Shown: positions 46,442 through 57,291 of the stretch, piece by piece
How positions within the stretch are numbered: position 1 is the first letter of the stretch
Layout: every line of letters begins with the position of its first letter
NCBI RefSeq assembly: GCF_001625195.1
Contig: NC_054389.1
Location: 10,288,520-10,352,519 of the forward strand
Length of the DNA: 64,000 bases
Source: Drechmeria coniospora
Taxonomy: Eukaryota; Ascomycota; Sordariomycetes; Hypocreales; Ophiocordycipitaceae
Direction: 5' to 3'
Notes under the pieces: generated by a model
Told to the model about the DNA's origin: nothing
Databases searched by the model: none
Seen by the model: the letters and a program-made list of their open reading frames with translations, nothing else
Translations under genes and position numbers: made by a program

Positions 46442-48263
46442 TCATTCCCTTTCCAGCGTCGAGTGGAGCGTGTGTTGCCTCATCATGGCGACGCAAACAA
46501 AGGCTGCGGCCGCCATGGCGAGCAACGTCAGCCAGACGCCCCGAAACGCCTCCATGAAGGAGTCGATGACGCCTTCGTACCACCCATCCGGGAGGTGCTT
46601 CAGCTCGTCGAGGTCGTTGCGGATGCGGTGAATCTCGTCGGCCGCTCCCGGGTACGCCCCGAACCTCTCCCACAGCCGCGCCTGGAGCAAGTTCTGGTAC
46701 ACGGCGGAGGCGACGGTGATGCCGACGGTGCCGCCGAGGCTTCGCGCGAGATCTAGACGGCCATGTCAGCCACTCGGTGCCCATTTTGTGCCTTTTTCTT
46801 TTTCTTTTTTTTTGGGGGGGGGGGGGGGGGGGGAGGGGGGGGCAGCACGCACACGTCGCCGACGTCACGACGGCCTGCTGCGAGTGCTCGACGGCGGCGA
46901 TGCAGGCGAGGAGCGTCGTGGTGAGCATGGCGCCGTACCCACCGCCGACGAAGAAAAAGGCGAGGCCCGTCAGCCAAAGCGGCGTCTCCCTCCCCTGCAG
47001 CGTGAAGAGGACGATGCCGACGACGAGGACGACGAGGCTCGCGATGCCGAGCCCGACGTAGCGGCCGGTCCTCTTCATCAGGTAGCCGGCGCCGACGGAG
47101 CAGACGGAGATGCCGACGGGCGAGGGGAGAATCTTCAGGCCGGCGCCGGTGGCGCTGTCGCCCAAGACCTGGAGGAAGAGGGGCACGTAGAAGACGGCGG
47201 CCATGAGGACCATGGTGGAAAACAGGTTGCAGAAGCAGGCGGCGAGGACGGTTCGCTCGCGGACGAGCCTCACGGGGATGATGGGCTGCCGCGCCCTGCT
47301 CTCCCACCAGAGAAAGGCGGCAAAGGTGAGGGCCGAGAGGGGGATGGTGACGAGGGGCAGAGGGTGCGTCCACGGCACCTGGTTCCCGCCCGAGTTGAGA
47401 CCGAGCAGCAGCAGGACGAGAAAGGAGGAGGTGAGGAGGACGCCGGCAAAGTCGATGCGGGCGAGGAACGACTTGTCCGACTGCTTCGGCGGCACCTTGA
47501 CGAGGAAGGCGACGGCGACGGCCGACAGCAGGGAGAGGGGCACCTGGACGAGAAAGGCCAGCCGCCAGCCCATCTCGGTGCGATCGTTGATGAGGCCGCC
47601 GAAGATGCCGCCGAGCATGGCGCCGGAGCCGTAGCACAAGTTGCCGATGCCCTGGACCAGCCCCCTCTTGCGCAGAGGAACGAGGTCCGAGCCGAGAAAG
47701 GTCGAGATGCTCATGAGGCCGCCGCCGCCGACGCCGGCGACGACGCGGCCGAGGACCATGACGTATTCGTCGCGGGCGAGGCCGCATATCAGGTTGCCGG
47801 CGGCGAACGTGACGTTGCTGAAGACGAGACCGGGGCCGCGGCCGAAGATGTCCGTCAGCCGTCCCGAGATGGGCTGGCAGGCGGCGTTGGATATCAGGTA
47901 GGCGGTGGCGAGCCAGGAGAAGAGGCTGAGGGAGTGAAACTCGCTCGCCATGGGCGCCGAGAGCGTGGCGATGATGGTCGTGTCGATGGCGCCGAGGAAG
48001 ACGCCGAGCCACGAGGTGCCCAAGACGAGGGCCAGCCTCGCAAAGGGGAGCTCCTTGGCCAGTATCGTCTCCTCCTCGCTCTCATGCCGCGAGCCGTCCT
48101 GGCTTGCGGAGCCCTCTTCCTCCGCCTCCTCCTGCTGCGCTCGGCTTGCCGGGTGAGGGGCCAAGAGGGGCGAGCGCTCCGAGGATGCCGCCTCGGCCAT
48201 CATCGTCTCCTTTCTCGCGTCGTTCGGCCCTCGGACCACGCTCCCTTTTCGAAGCCCTGCCAT
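46442..48263 (-). CDS. Major facilitator superfamily multidrug/amino-acid transporter, DHA2 (14-helix) type
   Basis: Minus-strand exons 48263-46853 and 46752-46442 with a 100-nt intron, product 573 residues. A hydrophilic acidic N-terminus (with SERSPLLAP, a vacuole/endosome-type motif) precedes the first helix LGTSWLGVFLGAIDTTIIATL, whose D-T-T-I-I is typical of DHA2 proteins. The loop GRLTDIFGRGPGLVFS is the MFS motif A. VVAGVGGGGLMSIST and GNLCYGSGAMLGGIFGGLINDRTEMGWR fit motif C and its neighbourhood. The donor GTGCGT was chosen because it gives SATYLARSLGGTVGITVAS, the conserved entry to the last helices. The nearest functional groups are vacuolar basic-amino-acid transporters (Vba type) and drug exporters; the substrate cannot be read from sequence. 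The intron contains an extreme homopolymer tract. Confidence 0.88.
46805..46842. repeat. T9-G20-A-G8 tract inside the MFS transporter intron
   Basis: On the coding (minus) strand the intron reads, shortly after its donor, C8 T C20 A9 followed by a GAAAAAG-rich stretch. It begins only about 10 nt after the donor site. It parallels the T9G22 tract at 14381-14411. Confidence 0.9.
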
Positions 48264-49540
48264 GGCCGTGTCGGGCTCGGCCTGGTACGGAAGGGACGGA
48301 CGGTGTTTAGATCGAGGTGCGTGGTGCGTAGTCGCAGTCGCAGTCGCAGTCGGCAGGAGGGTGCAAGAGTTGGGGCAAGAAAGCGGCGATTGAGCTCGGC
48401 GGAGGAGGGATGCAGGAGGAAAGAGAAGATAACGGTGGCACGATGACGTGATCATGGTCGGGCTTGGGGCGAGCAAGGTAATAATGGCGAGCGCCCTGCA
48501 TGCACGGTGAAGGCGAAGCTGGCTGCCGACCCCCCCTGCGTCAGCCGCTCGTACGCTACCTAATTACCGCTCATGACCCATGTGTCTGTCACCCGCATCA
48601 GCATCGGGTTCGAGTCCGCGAGAGGGCGTTTATGCTGCGAAACCGGCCGACTGACTGGTGTGCAAGCGGCTTCGTGCCAGGAAGTCCAGCGTTGTCGGTC
48701 ACTCATCTCCGTCTGTTCGTCGTGCGCATGATGCGGCGCGACATGTGCTCCATGTACTCTGTACTTGGTGGTACACGGGGCGCAGGTGCTTCGGCCAACC
48801 AACCGCACACTTGCCGCCCAGGTTCCTGCTAGGTACTCCCTACCTGCGTACCTGGTACTACCTAGGTACTGAGCAAGTCCTGTACATACTTAACTACAGC
48901 AGGAACCGGTAGGCGAGGACGGAGTAATACAGCTGAAGGCTGCTACTACTGTGCTCCGTAGGTACGTACTCCTCCAAATATTACCAGGGTAGTGATTACG
49001 GGTTGCAAGCTGACGGAAGACTTCCCCTGTACTCCGTATGCTCCGCGCGTAATTACTGCTGCTGACAACAGTATTGAGTACTCCGCACAAACCTGTCCTT
49101 CCATATGAAGTGTTCGTTGGAGGAACTGGCAATGCCTGCATCCAAGTCCCGAGTCACCAGCCGCCTCTCCTGGTTTACCGTAAAATATTGGACAGCAAGG
49201 ACGCACAAGTCGTCGTGCCTGGATGTAGGTGGTGACGCATTTGCTCTGACCTTGGCCCGAATGCAGGCCTGAACGGCCACTCGACGCCATGCATGCTTAG
49301 TTAGTACTTAGGTACCACGGCGCACAGAGCACAACATGTACGCATCGTTGCATCCGTCGTCGTCATCGTCGCACTGATTGAGCAACCATCGCCTGCTTCA
49401 TGCGTGCTGTGTCTGCCGCCGTCGTCGTCCTCCGACTTCGCATTGCACGAATAGCACGGTCCTCCTCCACGCAAGTTCCGAATGGGAATCAATCCCATGG
49501 CTGCCAGTGCTCGTGCTCGCCCAGCTGGCCGGATTTGCGG

Positions 49541-49606
49541 ACCAGGCTGGCAGGAGGCGCGGACCAGGCTGGCAAGAGGCGCGGACCAGGCTGGCAAGTG
49601 GCACGG
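49541..49606. repeat. 22-bp tandem repeat, three units
   Basis: Units approximate ACCAGGCTGGCAAGAGGCGCGG; the first has CAGGAGG and the last CAAGTGGCACGG. No coding role is seen. Confidence 0.85.
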
Positions 49607-50900
49607 AATATTGCTCTGCACGGTCGATGAGTCCGAACAGGAACACGAGAAGATGAACAAACTCTTCCAGCATTCATTCCTGTGCATCGTTCGCGTGTCA
49701 GATACCTGCAAGTAAGTAGGTGTGCGGAGTAATGAGCCGAGTTGGATTTCGACGCGTCCGAGCGCGAGTGAGCGGTTCTTGCACTCGAGGCTGGACGACT
49801 GCCTCTGCGGATACTTGCGTACTTTTACGTGCAGTGCAAGTGCTTTGTAGGTTGTACTTAGTTATTACTAAGTACTGTACTTACGGAGCACGCCTAGGTG
49901 AAGTTGTACATGTACTGTACGCACAGAACTTGTATGCGCAGCTACCACGGCAGCATGCAGGTGCATGCACTTATAAGTGCAAGAACAAATGCTGACATGC
50001 AATACATCAACCGCACCCGTACAGTAAGTACTTAAGTATGTACGGAGTACTTACTTGTGTACAGTACTCCGTAGTCAGTAGTACTTATACAACTACTTGT
50101 ATAACTGTTGTGCAAGGCGTACGCACAAGTACTTACAGTAAGTAATTACTTGACATCGTGCTCCGCGCACGTGGACCTCGGAACCGAATGACAGGTACAG
50201 GGAGCCAACGGGAGGAGTCCCGATGGAGTGTTGGAATGTTCACCTACTTAAAAGTGTGCTGTAAAAAAGGGACGACAAGCCTTGCCGCGATGCCCCATTC
50301 CGTTCCGTCGTCGATAGCCACTCTCGGGGAACAAAACGTCGAGGGCATGAGCATCAGATTCATGGGCGCCAACTTGAACAGCTTGTGACAACAAGAGACT
50401 GGTCCACACGAAAACGAGCATCGAAACGGAGAGCTTGAGTGCTTATGTGGTGCGGCCATGTAAAAGTATCAAGGGGTTCGGCACTCGGCCGCAACGTGTT
50501 CGGCGCGTTCGTGCCGCGAGATCCGGACGTCGTTCGCTCGGTTCGCAGCTTGGCGTTTGGCGGGAGACAACCAGCTAGCCGGCGCGAGCCCCACATGCCA
50601 ACCAGTTATCCTACTTACAGTAATTACTTAATAATAATTGCACTCGCAAGTACGGAGTACCGAGTACATGGACACTCACACCGAGCTCCCCCCCTAGCAC
50701 GTAATCTACACCGTACTTGGGTGTACGAGCAACAATCCTCATCAACTCCCTCGGTCGTATATGGATTGGTTCGTCATGACGTCCGACGACGGGGTTCCCC
50801 GACCGACGTACTCGTACATGGTGCCCGTCGCGGAAATCACAGCCATCTCTTCCCGCGAAGCCCATCGTTTCCGCCCTCGTGGAGGAGACACCCTTCATGA

Positions 50901-50921
50901 CCCCCCCCCCCCCCCCCCCCC
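50901..50921. repeat. C homopolymer, 21 nt
   Basis: An uninterrupted C run between TTCATGA and TTGAGCAGG in intergenic DNA. Confidence 0.9.
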
Positions 50922-51869
50922 TTGAGCAGGAGGAGGGCAGGTTCGGTGTACGTGTACAACCATCTGGCGGACTTGTGCGGGCGGGCAAGGAGCCATCGAC
51001 CTGGACAGGCAGGCGTGCTCGAGGTATCGAGGTAGGTACGGAGTACAGTGACGTATTTCCATCCACCGTCGACCACAGAGTATTACCAACCGAGTACTTG
51101 GGCGGTGCCGCCCCCATGTGCCAGAAATAATGTACAACTACATGGGTACCCGGCGCCAGGCGTCCAGTAATTTTGAACGTCTAAGTAGTACCTTCCTGGG
51201 ACGGCAGGAAGCAAAGGCGGTGAACGCGTTCCCTCGTGCTCGCCTACAGGTAGGCACCTACGGGTTAGCTCCTGCCTCCTGGTGCTACTGGTAGTTGTCG
51301 TGCCAAGGCTGCTGCGAGGTCCAGCGTCGAATACTCCACGTCGCCGTCCATGCAGAGCCCGCGAGCTTTCCGCAATGCCCTCGCCGACCGACCCTGACGG
51401 CCAAGCAGCCAACTGCGGCACGGAATGCGCCCGACTTCTGGCGTCGTGGTTGAACGGTGCCGCACAAACGCTGCGAGACGGCGCCGCGGCGCAAATCGCA
51501 TCGGATTGGACGACCATCTTTGGCTACGTGCGTGGCACGCGAGGACAAGACATCCCGACCAGACGGACCTGTCCGGGAGGGCGGCGGAACGAATCCAGCC
51601 CACGTCCTGCCTCGGTCCGGTCGAGACCGTCACCTTGCGTTCCAGCGGGGCAGGTCTCAGGTTCGGCGGCCGAGATTCAACGTCGACGCGATGATAGCAC
51701 GATGCAGCCGTTCGTCGCCGAGTGGGAGAGGGAGCGCTGCGAGGGGGCGAGTTGCGAATTAATATAACAAGACACCACGGCTACCTCGTCGGTTCGCGTC
51801 CGGGTCGTCTCCCGCCATCTCGCCAGCACTCGTCCGACCGACGACGGCGCTCACCACGGTGCTGTGCGA

Positions 51870-54800
51870 ATGCATAGCGCTCCCCCCGCCATCATGGGCT
51901 CCGCTCGCCTCCTCGTCGCCGCCTTCCTGGCGCTTGTAGGCATCGCCAACGCCCAGGCCTATGTGCCGGCATCGTTATCCTTGTTTGCCGTGTACAGTAT
52001 TTCCTCCGTATCCAACGTTGGCGTGTCGAATGTGTACGGAAGCGTTGGAGTAGGTTCCAGCAGCGTTTCCGGCTTTCCTCCTGGTAACGTCATCGGCGGA
52101 GCCATCTACGTCCCCCCTGCCGGAGAACTGGAAATGGTAGAGAGTGACGTTATCGACCTCTTTTTCCAAGGACTGTCGGCCGTGATTAATGCTGATTTGA
52201 GTGGCCAAAACTTGGGTGGCATGACACTTGGCCCGGGTGGCTACTCCTTTACAGCCGATGCAGCCCTTACCGGTACTCTAGTTCTCGATGGCCAAAACGA
52301 CGATGGCAGCCAATGGATCTTTGAAGTCTTCGGCAATCTCATCGCAGCGGACTCGGCAAGAATCGTTCTGATCAATGGCGCTCTGTCCTGCAACATCTTC
52401 TGGAGCGTTGTCGGTTCCGTCGTCATTGGATCCCAGGCAACAACTAGGGGGACCGTTTCATCAATTGGGACCATTTCCCTCGGAGAGGGCGCTTTTCACT
52501 ACGGTGGCCTCTACTCAATCTCCGACAAAGTCTCGCTCGACTCAGGCATTGTAGTTGGATGCCGTGCGACCTATGACGAACCGACAACCACCACAGACAT
52601 GATGACAAGCTCGACGGCCGTGACGGACACGACGATGAGTTTGACGGTGAGTACCACGGACACGACGATGAGTTCGACGGCTAGTGCGGCGAGCACCAGC
52701 ATCTCGGCTACAGATGCGACGTCCTCTGCAGCCAGTTGGACGGATTCGACGACTGCAGCCGTGTCCACAACGGACGATCCAACGACCACGGTCACCGAGG
52801 CTACAACGACCAGTACTGCGACTACTACTGCCGCAAGTACCACGGATACGGACACGTCGGCCACCACAACCGTGGATATGACAGCTACAGATACCACAGA
52901 CTCCACTGCTACGGAATCCACGTCGGCTACTACAACAGAAACGACGGCGACGGAAGCCACGACTACCATGACTATGGATGCGTCGGCTACCACAACCGTG
53001 GACGCAACGGCTACAGATACCACAACCTCCACTGGAACGGATTCCACTGCGACGGATTCCACTGTTACTACTGCTACAGATACTACAACGACAGAAGCTA
53101 CGGCTACCACGGCCACCACGGCTACGGACACGCCGGCTACTAGGACCATTGATACAACGGCTGTAGATGCTACAACGTCTACTGCTCCTGCTTCCACAGC
53201 TACTTCGCATTCCACAGAAACGGATAATACGAATATCACGACTGCCGGAAGCACTACCGCTGGAAGCACGACTGGGCTTAACACGGCCGGTAGTAGTACC
53301 TCTGGAGGCAGTACTGCTGGAGGCAGCACGACAGGTAGCGCTACAACCTCTGGAAGCACAACCGCTGGAAGCACAACCGCTGGAATCACAACTGGAGGCA
53401 GCACGACGGAAGGCAGCATGACTGGAAGCACAACCGCTGGAAGCACAGCCGGCGGAAGCACAACCGGCGGAAGCACAACCGCTGGAAGCACAACCGCTGG
53501 AAGCACAACCGCTGGAAGCACAACCGCTGGAAGCACAACCGGAGGCAGCATGACGGAAGGAAGCACAACCGGAGGCAGCACGACGGAAGGAAGCACGACT
53601 GAAAGCAGCACAGCCGGAAGCAGCACTATTGGAGGCAGCACTATTGGAGGCAGCACAACTGCCGAAAGTACAGCTGCTCCAAGTATGACTGAAAGTACAA
53701 CGAGAGGCAGTACGACGGGAGGCAGTACGTCTGCTGGAAGTTCAGCTTCCGGAGGCACAACTGCTGCAAGCACAAGTTCTGAGAGCACAACCGCTGGAAG
53801 CACATCCGCTGAAATCACATCCGGAGGAAGTACGGGCACCAGCAGTACGTCTACCGGCAGTACAACTGGAGGCAGTACAACTATTGGACGCACGACAGGT
53901 GGAAGCACGTCCGGTAGAAGTACAGCTGGAGGCAGTACATCCATAGGAAGCACAACATATGGAAGCACAACTGGAAGCGGCATAACTGGGAGCAGCACAC
54001 CTGCAGGAAGCACATTGAGTATCAGCACGACTGGCACAAGTACAACTGGAGGCAGTACATCCGCAGCAAGTACGACTGGGGGCAGTATATCTGCTAGCAG
54101 CACGACAGGAGCCAGTACGACGGGAGCCAGCACGACGGGAGCCAGTACAACTACTAGTAGTATATCTACTGGAAGCAGCACAGTTGAGGGTACTACCAGC
54201 ACTATCGCTGAAAGTACAACGACTGGAAGCACAACTGGAGGCAGTACGACTGCAGGCAGCACGACTGGTGGGAGCACGTCTGCTGGGAGTACAATTGTTA
54301 GTAGCATGATCACTGGTACTGCGACTGAATCTAGTACGATTGCTAGCAGCACGACGGCTGGAAGCACGACCGGAGGCAATACAACTAGAGTCAGCTCGAC
54401 CGCTAGAAGCACCACTGGTATCAGCACAACAGCTAGCACTACGGTTGCGGACACTACGGCTACTACGACTACGGACACTGCAGCTGCCGGTACGACGACT
54501 GCAGGTAGGACGTCCTTGAGCACTGCAGCGACCGATATCACGGCTACAGGAACATCTTCCATCGACTCGGGAACTACCACAGCAACTTTGGCTTCGAGCA
54601 CGACCATTGACACCTCGGCTACAGGAAGCACAACTGCAACAACTACCATGGGTAAATCAACCAATAGCCAGGCATCTTCTGACACGACAGCGACATATCC
54701 GACTACCAGCTCGGCGGTCACGGGAACTACTTGGCCATCTACTTATCCCACTACTACAACACCCACTAGTGCAACATCTTTCACTTCGTCGGCGACGAGC

Positions 54801-56384
54801 ACAGGAACCTCGACTGCAGCCGCGACGACCGCAGACACTTCAACGACTGCCCCGGTAAGCGCTACATCAACCAGCACGGCGGCCATCAGTACAGCGAATT
54901 CAAGCACTGCAGTTTCAGGCTCTACCACCGCCCAATCGACGGCTGACGGGACTGGGAGATCGCGCACTGGGACTACTGTCACTCCAAGCACAGGCCCGAT
55001 AAGTGCTACAACGACATCCAGCACCACGGCAGACACGAATATTCCGACGACATCGGCGCTAAGCACAGGAGAATCAAGCACCGGAACCGCGACGGCTACA
55101 GTAACATCCTCGACACAAACGAAGGTGTTTACAGGGACGAGTACTCTTGTCACGACAAATACTGGAACCACTGCCTTGACACGCACAGGTACAGGCACGA
55201 CCCTTACCACAAAGGCCACGGGGACAGAGACGACAGATATGACAAGTGCAATGGATGGTTCAACACGCACTGCGACGACTGCTCCTGTGACCACTACATC
55301 AACTGATGCGGCAGGCACAAGTACAACAACGGCAAGCGCCGCGGGTTCACAGTCTACTGCTCAATCGACGGCCGATGGGACGGGGAGATCACGCACCCAG
55401 ACTGCAACGACAAGTGCTGCGGGTTCACAGTCTACCACTGCTCAATCGACGGCCGACGGTACTGGGAGATCACGCACCCAGACTGCAACGACGAGTGCTG
55501 CGGGTTCACAGCCTATCACTGTTCAATCGACAGCCGATGGTACGGGGAGATCGCGCACCCATACTGCAACGACAAGTGCTGCGGGTTCACAGTCTACCAC
55601 TGCTCAATCGACGGCCGACGGTACGGGGAGATCACGCACCCAGACTGCAACGACGAATGCTGCGGGTTCACAGTCTACCACTGTTCAATCGACGGCCGAC
55701 GGTACGGGGAGATCACGCACCCTGGCGACTACCACGACAACTGCAGGCTCGACAAGCTCGATCGCAACGGCCAAGGACACTACCGGCCGTGTCAGCAGCT
55801 CAACAAGCGCCGCGACTCAGGATGGGACGGGTCGATCCCGTGCCATCACGATCACCACCGTTTCCAGCGCGATACGGATGAGCACGGTGATGTCTACTGC
55901 GGCAAACACCCATGTGGCAACAAGCGGCAGCGCAAGAAACTGGACGACCACAATCACCATCACAACATTCACCGTGACGTGCCCCGTGGCCCCGACGGTG
56001 ATAACGACATGTGGCCAAGAATATTCCATCGATTCCCCTGGAACCAAGGTCTTGGTAGCTACCTCGACCATCACTGTCCATAATCCGGCCGCCTGCAAGG
56101 AGTGTGCCGAGGAGAGGCCCACACGCGGCAAGGGTTCGGATCACCAGGCGCCCGGGAAGAGCCCCGCCACCAGGACGCCATGCCCGACCTGCACCCCCCG
56201 TCGGGCATCCGACGCGTGGGAGGAGGCCGAGGAAACGGCATCGCTGGTCGGAAAGCCGGCTGCGTTGGGCTTGGTGGAACTTCAGGGCCCGGAGGTTGTA
56301 GCCGTTGGGTCGAGCACCGCACGGCTAAGCCGGCGCATCATCGGCGCTATCGCCCTGCTTCTGATTACTGCCAATATGTTCTGA
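51870..56384 (+). CDS. Giant GPI-type wall protein with ice-binding-like (DUF3494) head and Ser/Thr repeat stalk
   Basis: A single exon, 1504 residues from the first in-frame ATG; the ATG at 51894 (MGSARLLVAAFLALVGIANA) gives a tidier signal peptide. Mature residues to about 232 match the ice-binding/DUF3494 beta-solenoid: LSLFAVYSISSVSNVGVSNV, GSVGVG...VSGFPPGNVIGG, DLSGQNLGGMTLGPGGYSF, GTLVLDGQNDDGSQWIFEV and the closing FWSVVGSVVIGSQATTRGT block. A stalk of about 1100 residues follows: Thr-rich, then (GSTTA/G)n pentapeptides, then more Thr-rich sequence. Next are 27-residue repeats containing DGTGRSRT, a Cys-bearing block (TFTVTCPVAPTVITTCGQ, CKECAEERP) and a terminal hydrophobic tail (RRIIGAIALLLITANMF) typical of GPI attachment. 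DUF3494 heads in other organisms bind ice or serve as adhesins. Here a surface adhesin or water-structuring role is inference. Confidence 0.85.
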   Translation: MHSAPPAIMGSARLLVAAFLALVGIANAQAYVPASLSLFAVYSISSVSNVGVSNVYGSVGVGSSSVSGFPPGNVIGGAIYVPPAGELEMVESDVIDLFFQGLSAVINADLSGQNLGGMTLGPGGYSFTADAALTGTLVLDGQNDDGSQWIFEVFGNLIAADSARIVLINGALSCNIFWSVVGSVVIGSQATTRGTVSSIGTISLGEGAFHYGGLYSISDKVSLDSGIVVGCRATYDEPTTTTDMMTSSTAVTDTTMSLTVSTTDTTMSSTASAASTSISATDATSSAASWTDSTTAAVSTTDDPTTTVTEATTTSTATTTAASTTDTDTSATTTVDMTATDTTDSTATESTSATTTETTATEATTTMTMDASATTTVDATATDTTTSTGTDSTATDSTVTTATDTTTTEATATTATTATDTPATRTIDTTAVDATTSTAPASTATSHSTETDNTNITTAGSTTAGSTTGLNTAGSSTSGGSTAGGSTTGSATTSGSTTAGSTTAGITTGGSTTEGSMTGSTTAGSTAGGSTTGGSTTAGSTTAGSTTAGSTTAGSTTGGSMTEGSTTGGSTTEGSTTESSTAGSSTIGGSTIGGSTTAESTAAPSMTESTTRGSTTGGSTSAGSSASGGTTAASTSSESTTAGSTSAEITSGGSTGTSSTSTGSTTGGSTTIGRTTGGSTSGRSTAGGSTSIGSTTYGSTTGSGITGSSTPAGSTLSISTTGTSTTGGSTSAASTTGGSISASSTTGASTTGASTTGASTTTSSISTGSSTVEGTTSTIAESTTTGSTTGGSTTAGSTTGGSTSAGSTIVSSMITGTATESSTIASSTTAGSTTGGNTTRVSSTARSTTGISTTASTTVADTTATTTTDTAAAGTTTAGRTSLSTAATDITATGTSSIDSGTTTATLASSTTIDTSATGSTTATTTMGKSTNSQASSDTTATYPTTSSAVTGTTWPSTYPTTTTPTSATSFTSSATSTGTSTAAATTADTSTTAPVSATSTSTAAISTANSSTAVSGSTTAQSTADGTGRSRTGTTVTPSTGPISATTTSSTTADTNIPTTSALSTGESSTGTATATVTSSTQTKVFTGTSTLVTTNTGTTALTRTGTGTTLTTKATGTETTDMTSAMDGSTRTATTAPVTTTSTDAAGTSTTTASAAGSQSTAQSTADGTGRSRTQTATTSAAGSQSTTAQSTADGTGRSRTQTATTSAAGSQPITVQSTADGTGRSRTHTATTSAAGSQSTTAQSTADGTGRSRTQTATTNAAGSQSTTVQSTADGTGRSRTLATTTTTAGSTSSIATAKDTTGRVSSSTSAATQDGTGRSRAITITTVSSAIRMSTVMSTAANTHVATSGSARNWTTTITITTFTVTCPVAPTVITTCGQEYSIDSPGTKVLVATSTITVHNPAACKECAEERPTRGKGSDHQAPGKSPATRTPCPTCTPRRASDAWEEAEETASLVGKPAALGLVELQGPEVVAVGSSTARLSRRIIGAIALLLITANMF
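53240..54440 (+). repeat. 15-bp/5-residue Ser-Thr-Gly repeat array within the ice-binding-like gene
   Basis: Units approximate ACAACCGCTGGAAGC (T-T-A-G-S), essentially identical over about 53476-53535 and diverged elsewhere. They encode a highly O-glycosylatable stalk. On the opposite strand the same repeats keep a long Val/Leu-rich frame open, which is not a gene. Confidence 0.9.
55333..55735 (+). repeat. 81-bp/27-residue tandem repeats with DGTGRSR core
   Basis: About five copies start near 55333, 55411, 55492, 55573 and 55654, the first one codon shorter. Each reads roughly AAGSQSTTAQSTA then DGTGRSRTQTATTS. Isolated diverged copies of DGTGRSR lie at about 54945 and 55820. High DNA identity between units indicates recent amplification. 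Confidence 0.9.
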
Positions 56385-57291
56385 GAGTGCTCGATGGGCG
56401 TGAATGTGGGACATGTGGGATGATTCGATTTCTCCTCGAACAAACATCCCATTACGCTCGCGCTCGTAGCATTGGGAGATGTACAAACGATCTTTACGAC
56501 TGGCAATGCACATACCTGTATGTAAATCATTTGAATTTTACTAAGGCCTCGAATCGGTAAACGCCATGAGCACGCCCATCTCTCCACAGTAGTTACCGCC
56601 TCATCACCAAGCTGTCAATTGACTTGGTGGAAGTACATAATGGCTGCGTACTCGGCACACAAACAGGATATGTACTAATAGAGATTTACGCACTCCGTAC
56701 TGTACAACTACATGTAAGTACTTAGGCGTCAACTCACTTAACATGTACTCCGTATTGAGTACAAGTAATAATACAAGTCCTCCCCATACATACAGTACGG
56801 AGAAAGTACTTAGGCACGGGTTACATGTAATAACCGCATAAACCATAGGTAAGTACATGTCCACCCATGTACAATAGCGGATACTGTACGGAGTACTCCG
56901 TACACATGGCATATTGGTATTCTGCCTTGTATTACATGCACATTACTGTGCAGGTGTTGCAGGTGTAGCAGGTGCAAGTGTACTTAATACCTGCGAGTGT
57001 CTCTTTTTCTTTCCGGTTCCTATGCGAAACTGCACTCCGAATTTCGGAGTCCTTGGTCCGAACACTACTACTTCAGTGCACATGTACTTACATGTATATC
57101 CGTACATACTTATACAAGCACTGAGTATTACGTACTACAGTACATTGACGGGTTAATAGTGGGTCGGGTCCTTGACAACGGCCCACCCCACCACGATCAA
57201 GGTCCCTGAAAAGTTTGATAATATGCTTTAGTGAGAGATGATTTCATTAAAGAGGGCCAGAAGCCCACGAGCCAGAGATGGCTCAATCATC

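Larger units (their letters stand above)
48264..51869. other. Divergent intergenic region, 3.6 kb
   Basis: The upstream DNA of the MFS gene (-) and the ice-binding-like gene (+). It holds GTAC-rich blocks (about 48820-49100, 49840-50160 and 50640-50670), a 22-bp repeat at 49541-49606 and a C21 run at 50901-50921. No frame is recognisable. The final 300 nt before the + gene is GC-rich and unremarkable. Confidence 0.5.

Noticed and set aside
46716..48446. 576-codon Glu/Gly-rich open frame on the + strand
   Set aside because: It is antisense to the MFS transporter exon, passes through its intron, and has no domain.
48600..48625. GGGTTCGAGTCC, resembling a + strand tRNA T arm
   Set aside because: Stem bases TCGGG and CCGCG do not pair beyond two positions and no D or anticodon arm is found upstream.
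52571..54721. 716-codon Val/Leu-rich open frame on the minus strand
   Set aside because: It is the antisense shadow of the Ser/Thr repeat stalk of the ice-binding-like gene; the 15-bp period keeps all frames open.
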